Below are positions 46,150 to 58,159 of a stretch of 64,000 bases of DNA, one piece after another. How positions within the stretch are numbered: position 1 is the stretch's first letter; the number at the start of each line of letters is the position of its first letter. A model generated the notes under the pieces. The model made no database searches and was not told the origin of the DNA. It worked only from the letters and a program-made list of their open reading frames with translations. This DNA is from Oopsacas minuta (lineage: Eukaryota; Porifera; Hexactinellida; Lyssacinosida; Leucopsacidae). The stretch covers positions 402,395 through 466,394 of the forward strand of contig JAKMXF010000306.1 of the NCBI GenBank assembly GCA_024704765.1, in the 5' to 3' direction. The translations under genes and the position numbers were made by a program.

Positions 46150-46615
46150 TGTTGCCCTACAAAATTTCAAAAATTTGTCATGATAAAGTTCGCGCATTAC
46201 AGAGTTATAGTAGTGACCAAGTATTACATATTCTTGACATAATTCACCCATAACTTAACAACGATCAATTTTACGACCAAATCAACTTGCAAATATATAG
46301 TATATCCCTAGTTCCAATACCCTAATAATTCGATAGGATATCTCGTAAGAATATTGTGTAGGCACCAATAATACCATTAATAGTCATTCTCAAGATTACG
46401 TCATTAACTCAGAGAAATCATATCGGAATGTATCATCAGAGTATGGGAAGTCGGGTATATACTATATGTGTATAAGTTGATTTGGCAATATCATAGAAGG
46501 TTATCAAGTTATTGGTGAATATTGGCAAAAGTATGCCATTCACAATCACTTATATATCTCTGAAACATGCCACTTTATCATGACAATTTTTGATGTTTTC
46601 TGGTACAACATTCTT
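46150..46615. repeat. Imperfect foldback of about 460 bp
   Basis: Arms at about 46160-46315 and 46452-46605 are inverted relative to each other. Shared blocks are ttgtcatgataaagt and its inverse, ccaaatcaactt and aagttgatttgg, and atatatagtatatccc and gggtatatactatat. No target duplication was established. Confidence 0.6.
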
Positions 46616-46859
46616 AGATCCCATTAAATATTTCTGAATCCATAATTGTGCTAATTAATTCATGACAGAGTTTAAATTTCGAGCATTTCTTTGACATAAT
46701 TTCTAAGTAAGCAAGCAGATGATGTTATTTTGGCATGAAAGTAATTTGAAGATACAGACTGTGTGTATTGTCAAATATCAATAATACATTCATTCAAGTC
46801 AAAATATACCATTTTAATTTATCTCGATAAATAGAATTTCCCTTGTGATTATCGAGGTA

Positions 46860-46922
46860 TTGATTCGATCCCTGGTCCGAAATTTTAGTGCCCACCTTGC
46901 CTTATTTATAGAATGCTATGGT
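46860..46922 (-). repeat. Solitary terminus of the P1-type element
   Basis: Matches the right end of P1 (3940-4007) through ctggtccgaaattttagtgc and ttatagaatgctatg. No partner terminus was found nearby, so this is an isolated end or the remains of a mostly deleted copy. Confidence 0.5.
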
Positions 46923-47019
46923 TCACAGTTAAGTATATATGTATTCGTCGCAAGTGACAAGCAACAAATACTCAATACTTGTATATTGGTAGATTGTTCA
47001 TATATTATTTGCTGGCGTT

Positions 47020-49440
47020 AGTGATCGACCGGGATCCCGGTTTTAGTCCCGGTCCCGGCAATATCCATTTTTTTCCGGGATTCCTAACCAGGAATGAACA
47101 ACTCAAAAGTTGCTAATTGAATACATGCGCGTAGAACGAGAAATATTTTGATATAATTGAACTTTCATTACATATTGTGAAGTGTTGTGACTGAGTATTT
47201 ATGAAATGGAAGGCGATATCAGTTTAAACTTTTATATTATTATGGATGGAAATCTATGCTTAACTAAAATGTGAATTCTGTTCTGCTAAGACAACTAAAC
47301 TAACGAAAAATATCTATTCATTGTCACTTTCTTCACTGTTATTGCTTTCATTTTCTACTTGATAAATGTCACCTTGCTGGTTTGCCTCCATCATTTCGAT
47401 GGTTAATTCATTGGGTTGACTGAATGATTCCGGTGGCTGTGAAATCTGAGTGTCCCATCCAATAGCTCGCAGATTGTACTTTAGAAATAGTAATTTTTCA
47501 GTGTTTGTAGGGAGCAGCCTGTTTCGTCGATAGTTTGTGATTATTCGAGCTATACTAAATACTCTTTCTGATGTAGACGAGCTCGTTGGTGGGCAAAGAT
47601 ATGTTTTTGCCAAGAATTTTAAGATAGGAAACTGTTTTTCACTTACTATCCAAAACATAAGACAGTCCCCATCAATGGGTATTCTTTTACAGTTTGTGAA
47701 ATATTCAGTAAATTGTTTCTCAATACACTTTTTCCTTGCACACTTACATCTTCCTCATCCTCACTGAGAACACAGTCTCCTATGAAAATGATCTAGGCTT
47801 ATCGCCCTCATCCTCAACCGGATCAAAACTGTTTGGGAAAGGATCAGTTACTTTGGAGTTCCTGAACTTAGAAAGGATTTGGCAACACATTTAAGCGTTT
47901 GTTTAGTACTTTCAGTATTTTCTTTCTTTTGGAAAAACAATCCCTTGTATCGTGGATCTAGTGGAGTTGCAAATGTGAGGAGATCGCTAGTTTCAACGTT
48001 GACAAAATGCGCTCTGATATCGCCGCCCTCTAAATAGTTGTGGATGTTTTCTAATAATTTACTCTTCAACGTGCCTTTTCCAAATTCATATACCTGTTTG
48101 AGCTCCAATTCGATTCGTTTTGTGATAGGAATGATATCTAAAATTGAAGCTTGTTCGCCTTCAACTAACAGAGTAGCAGTGTAAATAGGTTTAAGGAGTG
48201 TCATTACTTTCGGCATAATATCCCAGTCATTGGGAGTCGGTTACAATATGTGGATTATTTTAGTTAAGCATCATCTTCAGCGGCTATAATCACAATTTTT
48301 AGTTCCAAAACCCTTTCAAACATCAAATAGTCGCTATTCCAGCTGGTTTGCACACAAAGAAGCAAAGATTTTCAGGAATGCCCATTTCTTGCTACATTTT
48401 TCTTAAAATACTATTTGCCTTTGGTTTGCAGAGTTTTTTTATTAGTTTTTTGAGGCGTTATCTCATCAGTATCACACCACTTTGCTCTAATATCCCATGT
48501 TTCACAATGAGATGGAGGATGTGGCACATGCAACAAACCGACAGTTGATTTGCAATATCTGAGGCATTCACTAGGTTAGCTACATTGTCTCTAATAAGGC
48601 AACGGGCATTTTCAAGGCACCACCTTTTTTAATTTCTGACAAGACCATAGCGATGCTTTCTCCAGTATGTGCGCTATCGTAAGGCATACATCGTAGGATT
48701 GCCACCTTCTTCTGCCAATTGAAATTAATATAGTGTATGGTATAACTAATAAAGGATCGTTGTCCTCTGCTAGACCAGATATCTGTAGTTATGGAGTTTG
48801 CTGCGACATCATTTTCTTCGAGAGACTTTATTATCATGTATTGCACTTGTATATACAAGTTGGGAATCAGTTTTGTCGAAAAATCTTTTCTGATGGAACA
48901 ATAAACCTTTTATTTAAATGAGAAATAAATTTCTGGAACTGATCATTGCTAACCGTTGAATATGGCAAGAAACCATCACACAGCCACTGCACCAATAAAT
49001 TTATCGAAAATCTGTTCAGGTCTATCTGGATTCCATTTACTCGATCGGTCATTAGTTTCTGGTAATGTTAATTGTGTTGTTTAGAGTGAGTACACCTCTT
49101 TTTTATATTCCTTTTCCACTATCTTTGCTTGTTTTGTTGCAGCAGTCGCAATTTGCTCATTTTGACACTATCAGAATCTTCTTTTGTGCTGATTATATAA
49201 ATGGATCCAAAGAACTTTAGTTGGGAAGCCTACTTTTCGGCTCCATCTTTTCCTCTACGGACCTTGGTATTTTTACATCCAACAACCATACAATGAGCAA
49301 TAGATGGATTAATGGGGTTCACAGTGAAATAGAACCATACACTCGATCTGGGACGTTTACTCACAATCGATAATATACTTAAATACGTTTCAAACAAGAT
49401 AGCTGAAAAATTAGGGCTCAATCACTTCAGCGTGATTAAT
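47020..49440 (-). mobile_element. hAT element, ZBED-type, degraded
   Basis: A broken minus-strand hAT transposase (see the next entry) runs through this interval. The left end region (47028-47085) is strikingly rich in ccgggatcccgg and cccggtcccgg words, fitting a subterminal repeat. No matching right end was identified, so both boundaries are approximate. Confidence 0.65.
47314..49421 (-). pseudogene. ZBED-type hAT transposase, multiply disrupted
   Basis: Minus-strand pieces appear in the expected order. There is a BED-finger remnant near 49230-49421 (SSVWFYFTVNP, lacking the zinc cysteines expected after it). The N-terminal helical region at 48867-49052 has NLLVQWLCDGFLPYSTVSND. The start of the catalytic fold at 48580-48858 has NSITTDIWSSRGQRSFISYT. 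A central part at 47848-48216 has FATPLDPRYKGLFF. The hAT dimerisation domain at 47314-47658 has LAKTYLCPPTSSSTSERVFS and then LPTNTEKLLFLKYNL. Frames change repeatedly. The pieces resemble ZBED1/ZBED4-like transposases, a different group from the two ZBED5-type copies. Confidence 0.85.
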
Positions 49441-49449
49441 GAAAGGTAA

Positions 49450-50900
49450 GAAATTGCATTATCAATAAGTACTTGTACTACCCCAACAACAGACAAACCT
49501 GGAGGCAAAGATGAGTTACCAAGCATATAATTACTACCTAAACAGTCTCCGAGAAGCGAACAATTCTCTACATCGTACAGATATTATGTCCCCACGAGTC
49601 TGTTATTCTGGGACTCTACATATATTATATACGTAAAACTACATATCACATCAAAAACAGAGGATGACACGATCTTCTGTAAGATATGAAAACTAATTCC
49701 AAGTCGTGAGGGCGGCAAAGGACGACCTCACAAATAGTGGTAAAGATATCATCGAGGGTGGGTATGTCAGGGAACTGTGGAGGGGATAAAAGGAGGTTAC
49801 AATAAAGTGCCAGGTTTCATGAAACAATCACCACTCAATCAACTTTTCAACCAGATTCTCTAACTCACAAAGTATATTCTTCACATTACTTGGGTATGTC
49901 TAAAGGGTATCCTCGTTAGTATGAACACTAACACGACGGGGTTAAAATTGGTTCTCCTTAACTGGAGTAATACCAAGTGAATAACCAATATTTGGAAAAT
50001 GCATGATAAGAAACAAATGCGTGGAGAGGATGAATATATACCCTAGAATGCATATTTATATCCAGTAATGATGATGATCTCAACAATTAGGCGACATATT
50101 TGGTTAAATTTCACATCAATCGAATCTTACAACCCCGGGCCTAACCAATAATCAGTTGTGAGGCCTCATATATAGTAGGCTATGGATTAACTCGACGAGA
50201 GATCCAATAATAGTATATAGGTTGAGATACATTTGAAATGACTGATGATACATCATGTAGATTAGAATTGAAACTGTTAAAATTGGAATCTACATGCTGG
50301 ATTACCACTGTCAAACAATTAAAACGAAATTCTTGGATAGTATCCAAAAATATGCCAATGGTGTGTAATACATGACCAATCATGTGATACATGATGTGTA
50401 TAGTTAATTAGTTATATTTGAAAACGTCAAAATTGTGATTTCCGTATTATATTATGCTTAACTAGATGTTCAAACGAATTTCTAGCATCTTTTCGAAATA
50501 TGTGCAAAAGGGTGCGAAAATATGAATTGCCATCTACTAAAATGGCAGTTGAAACGAAAGTTCTAGCATCAATTCGAAGTGATTGAAAAGTATGTGTGAA
50601 TTTACAACTAATGATATGATAAATCAGAGAATTCGTAACTTGCAGACTCTGAAAATTTCAAAATCGGACTCTAAGCACCCAATAAACCCCGACAACATGT
50701 TAAACCTATTCTCTTGCATGCTTTTGAATCTTACATAGAAAGGTCTAAGATGTTCACAATGGAAAAATGAATACCCGAGGTACATATCTCCAACCCCAAA
50801 TGTATATGTAAATACAATTTCAAGTATATTTGACAGCTAGTATTAGCACATCCGCGGAGAAGAACTGACTAACGCACGTTGGACATCGTCCATGCCATTA
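49450..50900. other. No gene recognised
   Basis: AT-rich sequence. Near 50168-50182 the word tatatagtaggc recalls the end of element X. No coding region is recognised. Confidence 0.35.
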
Positions 50901-50903
50901 GGG

Positions 50904-50993
50904 CAGCGGTTCCTAATCTGGGGTCCATTGACCCCCTTGGTGGTCTATGGACAACAGCAGGGGGTCCAAAGGATCTAGGCAGGGAGACCGCTG
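50904..50993. mobile_element. 90-bp hAT MITE
   Basis: Inverted ends CAGCGGTTCCT and AGGGAGACCGCTG are flanked by cattaggg (50896-50903) and cattatgg (50994-51001), a 7-of-8 match to an 8-bp duplication. The centre is made of tggggtcc and ggggtcca words in both orientations. Confidence 0.7.
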
Positions 50994-51235
50994 CATTATG
51001 GCATTTCCCTTTCTGAGCTTACATAAATAACCGATTATTGTTATGATACAACATATACTAAAAGAAAATCAGGTCGAGGATAAAGAGTATTGTAAATTCA
51101 CCAGGCGGAACATTCTCACGACTAACGTAATAGAAAAAATCTAGTAAATGGTTTTTATGTAGGAACGAAAACTAAAATCCAGGGCATAGATTGAAAATGT
51201 TAGGTATATGAACCAATTAAACATAAAATGTATAC

Positions 51236-51598
51236 CTTGTGTAACAAAGTTTCTGTATTCCTTCTAAGTTCATTTGGAGGATCGTTGCAAGCGATAAACA
51301 AGGTTAGTGCACAAGGAAGACCATCAGCTATCTTTCGGTAATGATCAATTAATGTATCTAGCCCTTGGAATGGTTGACCATTTTCAATACTGAAAGAACC
51401 ATCCAATAAACTGGATATCCGAAATTGATGAGGTTGGTTATTAGCCCAAATACAAAGGACAAATGAATTCTTAGATGTCAATGATTCTCTAACAAAAAAC
51501 AAACCATCCCTTTTGGAACTTCTATGAAGGATCGAACTAGAATTTTCTCCAGATAATTTTCCATGAAACCATGCGTTACCGGACAAAGATTCTTCCAT
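51236..51598 (-). CDS. Shark: Shark kinase, N-terminal SH2 exon (first coding exon)
   Basis: This encodes 121 codons from ATG at 51598. An upstream acceptor (tttttttag ending at 51613) indicates that the start lies in the second exon, after a non-coding first exon. The donor is AAG|GTATAC at 51236. Residues about 10-101 form a complete SH2 domain: WFHGKLS at the start, then GLFFVRES, with the phosphotyrosine-binding arginine at residue 37, then HQFRI and GLDTLIDHYR. The tail TETLLHK begins an ankyrin repeat completed by the exon at 26769-27014. In Drosophila, Shark binds the phosphorylated engulfment receptor Draper through SH2 and signals in glial clearance, and it also acts in dorsal closure. 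The SH2-ankyrin order and intact splice sites support a functional gene whose remaining exons lie to the left. Confidence 0.88.
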
Positions 51599-51614
51599 TA
51601 ATATTAGAAACTCT

Positions 51615-54417
51615 AAAAAAATCAAAAGTAGGATATAAATGTAAAGTATTAACTGAGCATATTGTCCTGAACCAAGGATGATGAACAGGAAATTTTCAAT
51701 AAATTTATATTAAAACGCAATTAATGATATTTTCGACTGTAATTCAAATATTTTTATTGAATTTACCCAAAATTTGTAATGACTCCACATTCAACAAGCA
51801 AACTAATAGTTGATCGTCCAATTCTAGTCCAAAAATGAATAACTATATGTGCTCATTATATCACTTCGCATTGTTCGATTCCCATGCATTATACAATTGT
51901 CGCTACCCTGGCAATGTCTATTTTACTACAAAAATTTCGTATAGTTCGAGATTATTATATTTAGTTGATTTACAAAATATACTAAAAGTGTAGTGGCGTT
52001 TTTTGTTATTGTTTCATTACCATAAGAAACGTAAGGAGCACTATTTTCAGGACAAACGTTCGCTTACTTGTGGTCATCTGAAAGTATTGTTCTGTTTCTG
52101 ACTAATTATTTACAAATAGCAATAAAGATTACATAAAGGAACTGAAAAATTTCTTATTTAAATTATTTACAGGTTAACATTGCTAAACACCTGGGTTTAT
52201 CATTGATGTTGAAAGACCCTAATTTGAGAAGGGGAAAGGCTAAGTCAGAAAGCCACATTTAAACTAAATCGCCCCAAAGAGATGCTATACAATTTCTAGA
52301 TAGTTCTCTATTGTATGATAACGTTTTAAGAGTCTTAAAACACTATCTGGAGGATTTTGCCAGCAACCCCTAATCGATATTATTAATGGTATTGATAGCT
52401 ACTTTTGGACACATTTTTAAGGTATTTATATGCATTTAACTCATCCTTTTTGAATTGAAACGAATTATTTTTGTCGATATCCGTATTCAGGGACAGATCT
52501 CCGTCGTTTAAGTGGTCACTAGAATATATTCGTGAATATTTTATTCCTAGCAAACGCTGGAATGTGATCTTAAATATGATTTTATTTGATTGACCTCGAA
52601 GGTTCATATATTTTCTTCACATTTCTTACATAATGTTTTCGTATTTTTGTTAATATTACGTAGTTCAAATTCATTCATTCACCACATTGTGTAGATCTCA
52701 GTAACTAGCCTAAAGATATACTAAATGTCCAGAAAATTGTTAAAATTATAAACAATATTACATCTTATCCGTAGTTCAATACTTAAATTAGATAATCTAA
52801 ATAATATAGTTTTGTAAATTTCAAAAGAATTGATTAAGTATTATAGAAAGCGTGAACTTGAATAAAATGGTTATTTATAAATTCATGGATTCCAATCAGA
52901 TACATTAGATAGAATGACTATAGCAGCATATATATTCTATCAATAGCTAGCTATTGAGCTAAGATGCTTCCTGCGTGTTGATAGTGGTATACGTATAGGG
53001 AAATATTATATAAATCATATCTGTGACAACCAGAATATACACATAAATTTTGTATAGTGGGTCAACTGGTGAAAAGTTTGAGAACCGCTGGCTTAGTTGA
53101 TATCAAATTTGAATTCTACGATAAATATTCTACCTAATTAGTTCACTTTATATCTGGATACCAAATACAGCAAGAATATCGGCGTTAGCTTGCTGGATTG
53201 ACGGATGGGGGGGCGATTTACAAATTCCCAAAAAGTGGAAAACGGATTCATCTCATTGTTTCGTAATAGTTTCGAGCTGAAATTTTCAGGTTAATCACAA
53301 GTCATAGAGATGTTTGAATATGCAAAAATATTTATTCAATCGGAGATGGTAATAGATTAATAGTCTTACTGTGCGAAATGATATGGAATGCCTCAGTGTG
53401 CCACAGTTCATATACATTGTAAGTAGATTGAAAGCATGATAATTTAACAAAGTCGCGCCAAATGTCATTTCGAGAGCTATCATGCTATAATTGACTCAGC
53501 TAGTCTAGCGGCGTCGAACAAGCGGTTACTTGTGTAAAGACAAATTTTGAAAATCTAATATTGACACATTCCTGAGACATTTTTGAGTTGTTTATGGGCA
53601 AATGGTGTTGAAGTGACCACTTGAACGTGGGGAAATTTTCAATGATCACGAATTTTTTCAATAATATTGTGTTACATTAAAATTGTGAACCTTAGCTGGA
53701 TTTCTACACTTTCAAAATTTCTAATGTGATCCTTCCAAGAGTGTGCCAAAATTTTTGTCTAGTAAGCATTTGTATTAACATTTGCCATTCTTTGATTCCT
53801 GTTTGAACGTTAAATATTGCTTCTTTCATTTCAAAGTTAATTAGGAAATGATCTAAGAATGTTTTATGACCAAATATCCTTGTTTTGTAAAGTTATCTCG
53901 TTCTTGAATTACTGGATCGACTTGAGATTACAAATTTTATGAAAATCCTAATATAACTGGATGATCGTTAAATGATTGCCAAATTAGGTACCTATAATGA
54001 TTTTGCTATCTTTTTCTGAATATTAATGAATTGCCTCAAAATATCAGTTTTATTTAGATATTTATAAGAATCCATGGTTGCTCCTGTAAATCAAGAACTA
54101 GCCAACTTTATCATTACAAATTTATCGTATTTTTCCCAAAATATCTTTAGACAATTTCGTATTTTATTTTGAAATCAAAGAGACATTACTTTATTTCGAA
54201 CTTACTGCGTAACTTTTAATTGCTGCATTAGACCCGTGAGAATCTGCACTTGACTTGTCCAGATTCGCACTCTACTCTGAACATACAGTATGGATATTGT
54301 ATGTCATTCATTTTTCATTACGAATTTCAAGATTTTCAATTATAGCGAATCTTTTATGATAGTTTCTTTTTGTAAACATTCGACTTTTGAGTGAACCCAA
54401 GTAATTTGCCCTTGATA
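51615..54417. other. Intergenic region between divergent Shark and a small membrane-protein gene
   Basis: It should contain the non-coding first exon and promoter of Shark and the promoter of the plus-strand gene, but I cannot place them. A hAT-like right end (gtttgagaaccgctg) ends at 53090 without a recognisable left partner. No other gene is seen. Confidence 0.35.
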
Positions 54418-54484
54418 TGTGTTGACTGCTATTCATAATATTGTATTTTATGTCTCTTTAGATATTTCCTCAGTTTTTCTAGTT

Positions 54485-54838
54485 ATGAGTCAACAAGAGC
54501 CACTTGTTAAAGATTCTGACCATGCTCCCTTGTACTTCGACAAGGCAACTTCGCCTAAGACGAAATATGCAACTTATATTATGATTATTGGAACTCTGCT
54601 TTTTATTTTTCTAACCTTCTTTACGGCTTCTGTAAAATCTATTATCAAAACACAAATATCATTCAATTATATTCTACTCCTCGTAAATATTTGTATATAC
54701 TCGCATTTGCTGATATTTATCTTCTTGATGCTTCGCTATACTTATTTACCTAAGGACACTGTTTGGTATATATTTCCCCTTGGTTTCATTACGATTGTAT
54801 ATACAATCACTACTGATGTATTAATTTTGTTGAACTAA
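54485..54838 (+). CDS. Small three-pass membrane protein, TMEM243-like
   Basis: This encodes 117 residues from MSQQEPL to a TAA at 54836-54838. Three hydrophobic segments are visible: about residues 28-50, 61-84 and 94-116. A short polar N-terminus comes before the first, and a short charged loop (RYTYLPKD) lies between the second and third. The length, the spacing of the segments and the N-terminal block APLYFDKATSPKTK recall TMEM243, a small vertebrate membrane protein of unknown function (118 residues). The resemblance is by eye and moderate. An acceptor-like tatgtctctttag just upstream suggests that a spliced leader exon precedes the start, so I prefer the Met at 54485 over the one at 54419. 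A poly-A signal AATAAA lies at 54879-54884, 41 bp after the stop. The gene is divergent from Shark. Confidence 0.6.
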   Translation: MSQQEPLVKDSDHAPLYFDKATSPKTKYATYIMIIGTLLFIFLTFFTASVKSIIKTQISFNYILLLVNICIYSHLLIFIFLMLRYTYLPKDTVWYIFPLGFITIVYTITTDVLILLN

Positions 54839-54878
54839 TTGTTTTCTTTGAATCATTCATAATTAGGTCTTATGCTTT

Positions 54879-54884
54879 AATAAA
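54879..54884 (+). promoter_or_regulatory. Polyadenylation signal of the three-pass membrane protein gene
   Basis: A canonical AATAAA 41 bp after the stop codon. Confidence 0.6.
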
Positions 54885-54889
54885 TGTAT

Positions 54890-56760
54890 GAATATATATA
54901 TTGTTGAGAATGACACATTACAAAGTGAGAGTCTCTTTCCTATGGCAACGTCGCAGAATGCGGCCTACAAATGGCCAAAGTGGCCTTTTCATGACAAAGC
55001 ATTATTCAAAATTTCTTTACTATAACAGATTACGGCCTATGTGTTACGTTCGTAACGTAAAGGAATTAAAATTTACTTCTTCGTTTTAACCAAATCCCGC
55101 ACCAAGAACGATATAGTTTGTAGGTATAGACTTTGTGTATTGACTAGAAGAATATATTGGGCAACCTCCGAAGATCTGGCAAAAGTGCCGAATTTCGTAG
55201 GTCTACATGTATACATAAGGCCTAATAGTACTTGTGGATTTGGACTAGATGCCCAATAATAGGGGTCCCCAACTGCTGCATACCATAATAATTCATACCG
55301 CTTTCCAAAATACCAATTATGATGTAATGTTCGATTGTGTATTAACGAATTTCGACAATGCTCATTTTTGGGTGTTTACCATTCAAACGAAACCAGTTGA
55401 ACTATTTTTCTCAGTTTTCTTGTATTTAGAGATTTTTAATGAAATTATTGTTCTTCAGTCAAACAATAACCTTAAGATAATGAATAAGACATAAACATAC
55501 TGCAATGTTTGCCGTTTGAATTGTTCCTAAATGTTAGTACGGAATTCGACCTTAGCGAAGCGAATCATAGTTGCTTCGGCCATCACAAATTTTGTAACAT
55601 ACTATCTTATGAATGGAAATGAACATTGGCATGACCAGATTCGGATAATTTTTCAAACTTACGCGCTTCGCTTGCTATGTCGCTTCGCGACCGCTTATTA
55701 CCTCAAGCTAGCTCAAGTGCTAATTATACAGCTATAGTTCTTAGACCACCTTGTCGCTACGGGAATGAATATACTCGGCACTACGTGCTTCGGGTATGAA
55801 ACAAATGGAATATACATTTTGTTTATCCATTGCCTATTCACGTGAAATTTAATAGGCTTAGTTGGCAGTACTGGAGCTCCCACGTGGCTTTTGGTTTGTA
55901 ATCTCGGCACTTCGTACATGTTAAATAAAGAAATATTTAAAATTCTCAAAAATGGAGAATTTGGATATTTTAGAACGGTAATGATGAAGTAATAATTTAA
56001 TGATTAGCTTGCAATTGTTAAAATGATGAGGTCAGGACATTTGGCATCTTGTGGGGTACCTGTAATTGAAATTTCAAACATCTATCATATATATTGCATG
56101 AGCAGTGGCTAAAAATTTGATTTTTAATAATTCAGAAAGGTGACAATGACATGATAATTTCGCCATAGGTGTGAATTTCCGTCCAAGAACCGAACCTCTC
56201 CGAACCAGGCCGGAAATACCCATTTATGCTAACAATCAGCCCCAGGATCTCTCAGTTTCTTGAATCAATTCCGAACATACAAATATCTATATACACATAT
56301 ATACATATCTCAATTAATTGGGATTTAATAGTATAGATTTCACAATTTACAATACATGGTTTGGTCAAGCGTTCGATTATCCTAGTCAACAGAGAAATTA
56401 GTGAATGAAAAACTGACCCATCTATAGGGTTCTACCTAAGATTATTTGGAAGGCGAGGGCATGCTGATGCGCTTTCAGATGAAATAGGAACCTAGAAATG
56501 CTGATACTAATTTTCATTTATTACATTAGGAAACCTGGTACTTTGGAGTTAGATCCTCCTCCTAAAATATACTATTCAGCAAATATAAGTAAATTAAGTC
56601 AACGGAAAGACAACAAGATGTGGGAAAAGGAAATCTTATGGTTGGATCATGACCACAATCATTAATGAGCCTTTATAAAATTGGTCGAAAGCATGAGTCA
56701 CAATCTCTTCAAAAATCGGAAGTGTATGGACTACAAAACCATTTAAGAATTAGAAGAAGG
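54890..56760. other. No gene recognised; local GC-rich echo words and a dispersed repeat
   Basis: Several short patches (55545-55590, 55650-55700, 55738-55800) are built of related words such as agcgaagcga, cgcttcgcgacc and actacgtgcttcg. They stand out from the AT-rich background. A copy of the dispersed repeat seen at 43100-43330 lies at about 56110-56290. Confidence 0.4.
56110..56290 (+). repeat. Dispersed repeat, copy 2
   Basis: Matches 43100-43330 through aaaaatttgatttttaa, then gccataggtgtga, then tccaagaaccgaacctctcc, then gaaccaggcc. Confidence 0.6.
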
Positions 56761-56771
56761 CAGTAGAAAAG

Positions 56772-57904
56772 ATGAGAGCATATCCTAAGAGTAATTCTCA
56801 TATTCGTCTCTCAGAATCAGAATTATTAGCGGCCAAAATGATGACGATCGGTTCCCTTGTTCAGCAGTTACATGTTTTTGGAGAACAAGAACGAATAACA
56901 ATTAGAGTGAGCATCAAGTTTTTACTTCATTGTACTTATTGGCAGATGAATGCACTGACGTTGTAACTATTTAGTGGTTATCTATATGCTGTCGGTGGGT
57001 CGAAATGGAGAACCTGTTGAACACTTTATCAAACCATCAGATACTCGATGGTTGGCTCATGTGAAATGTGTCAAAGTAGAGAAGGAAAACTATTCTGCCA
57101 TTGTAGTTACTCTTGATAATATATACGAGCAAACACATGAGCCAGAAGCTTTGGGACTCAGCAAAGTTTTGTCAAAGGAGACAACTTTGGCAGCGATATT
57201 CCTTCTTGCATTTTCACTTCCTCTACTTACTAAGTTGAATAAATGCCTTCAAACTGAAGAACTCCACTTAACTTCTATACCCAGTCTTGTTGATGCCCAC
57301 TATCAATAATACTCTAGATGATGCATTGTTGCCAGCTGCAAATTTGATGCTTAAATTGCTGGATGTAAGAGTAAGTTAGGATAAAGTAGCAAGACCATCT
57401 ATTAATAACTTGAAGTACAACATTATGAGCCGATTTAGATCTCAAGACGTGGTGTCATCATTCAGAATTTTTTATCCTAGTAGAATACTACTATTTGAAT
57501 AACCTGATCTATCTACTTATGGAGATAATTATATTTGTAGTATCAAGCACCACTCTTGGAGAGATCTCTCAGCCAAATTTTTGTTAGTGGAAGAGTTTAC
57601 TAAAAGAGGATTTCAGCTGACCTTCTTACTGAAAGGAAAACATTCGGAAATACATTACTCAAAGCCCTAAAGAGGGGATGAAATCACAGCTAAGGGTGTG
57701 AACTACAAACACCATGCTTATATACCTGTTTCCGAATTTTAAAATTGTCGGGGAAATCTAGCTATCAATTCCTGTAGGTCTACCTCAGTAGAACTAAGTT
57801 TCTCACAAATTAAAATGATAGAAACAAGTCTCAAAAATCGACTAAGGGAGAGCAGCTTGTCATTATTGATGAAGGTTGCGATCGAATCTCCAGAAAACTA
57901 TTGA
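56772..57904 (+). pseudogene. DUF4371/ZNF862-type hAT transposase relic
   Basis: Plus-strand pieces make up the second half of a hAT-derived transposase. After a weak N-terminal fragment (56772-56966) comes KPSDTRWLAHVKCVKVEKEN (57020-57080), the block that normally opens this segment. It continues with LSKETTLAAIFLLAFSLPLL, ending at 57309. A shifted frame follows with INNTLDDALLPAANLMLKLL (about 57300-57360). The C-terminal dimerisation part is at about 57740-57904 with CRSTSVELSFSQIKMIETSL and then RESSLSLLMKVAIESPENY and a TGA stop. The N-terminal half and element ends are not recognised. It is a third hAT lineage, separate from the ZBED5-type and ZBED1-type copies. Confidence 0.75.
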
Positions 57905-58159
57905 AATATGGAACAGAAAACCAAGGCAAATTATCGTATAAAACTATTATTAAACTATCATATTTGATAAAGTCATTTTTTCTCAATATTCTACATTAAA
58001 AACTAATTAAACAATTGTGCATTTCAATATGAATAATATCCTAGAGGGCAAAATAATTTGTAGGGGAACAATTATCTTCTCGCGACCCCCTAGAGAAAAC
58101 CCTGAAGTCATACGTTAATATAAGTCACAAATTGATTGAAGAAACTGGAAGACCTCCAG

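Larger units (their letters stand above)
27015..51235 (-). other. Shark: 24.2-kb intron of Shark, filled with transposons
   Basis: The donor is AAG|GTATAC at 51236/51235 and the acceptor is ttttatag at about 27015. Both flanking exons are phase 0. The intron hosts, from left to right, mariner, hAT, Tc1, foldback, mariner and hAT elements in both orientations. I saw no additional conserved exon inside it. Confidence 0.75.

Noticed and set aside
47028-47085. A GC-rich regulatory island made of ccggg words
   Set aside because: Better explained as the subterminal repeat of the hAT element whose transposase 3' end lies just to the right.
50904-53090. A hAT element of about 2.2 kb that has captured the Shark SH2 exon, suggested by matching cagcggtt ends on both sides of the exon
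   Set aside because: The left end pairs better with 50993 as a 90-bp MITE with its own 7-of-8 duplication, and the flanks at 50904 and 53090 do not match each other. The exon also joins in phase to the ankyrin exon.
54419-54484. Extended N-terminus of the three-pass membrane protein starting at 54419
   Set aside because: An acceptor-like sequence lies within this stretch, and the Met at 54485 gives a protein of the length expected for TMEM243-like proteins.
56772-57309. A functional host gene of ZNF862 type
   Set aside because: Frame breaks before and after the recognisable block and loss of the N-terminal half indicate a transposon relic.
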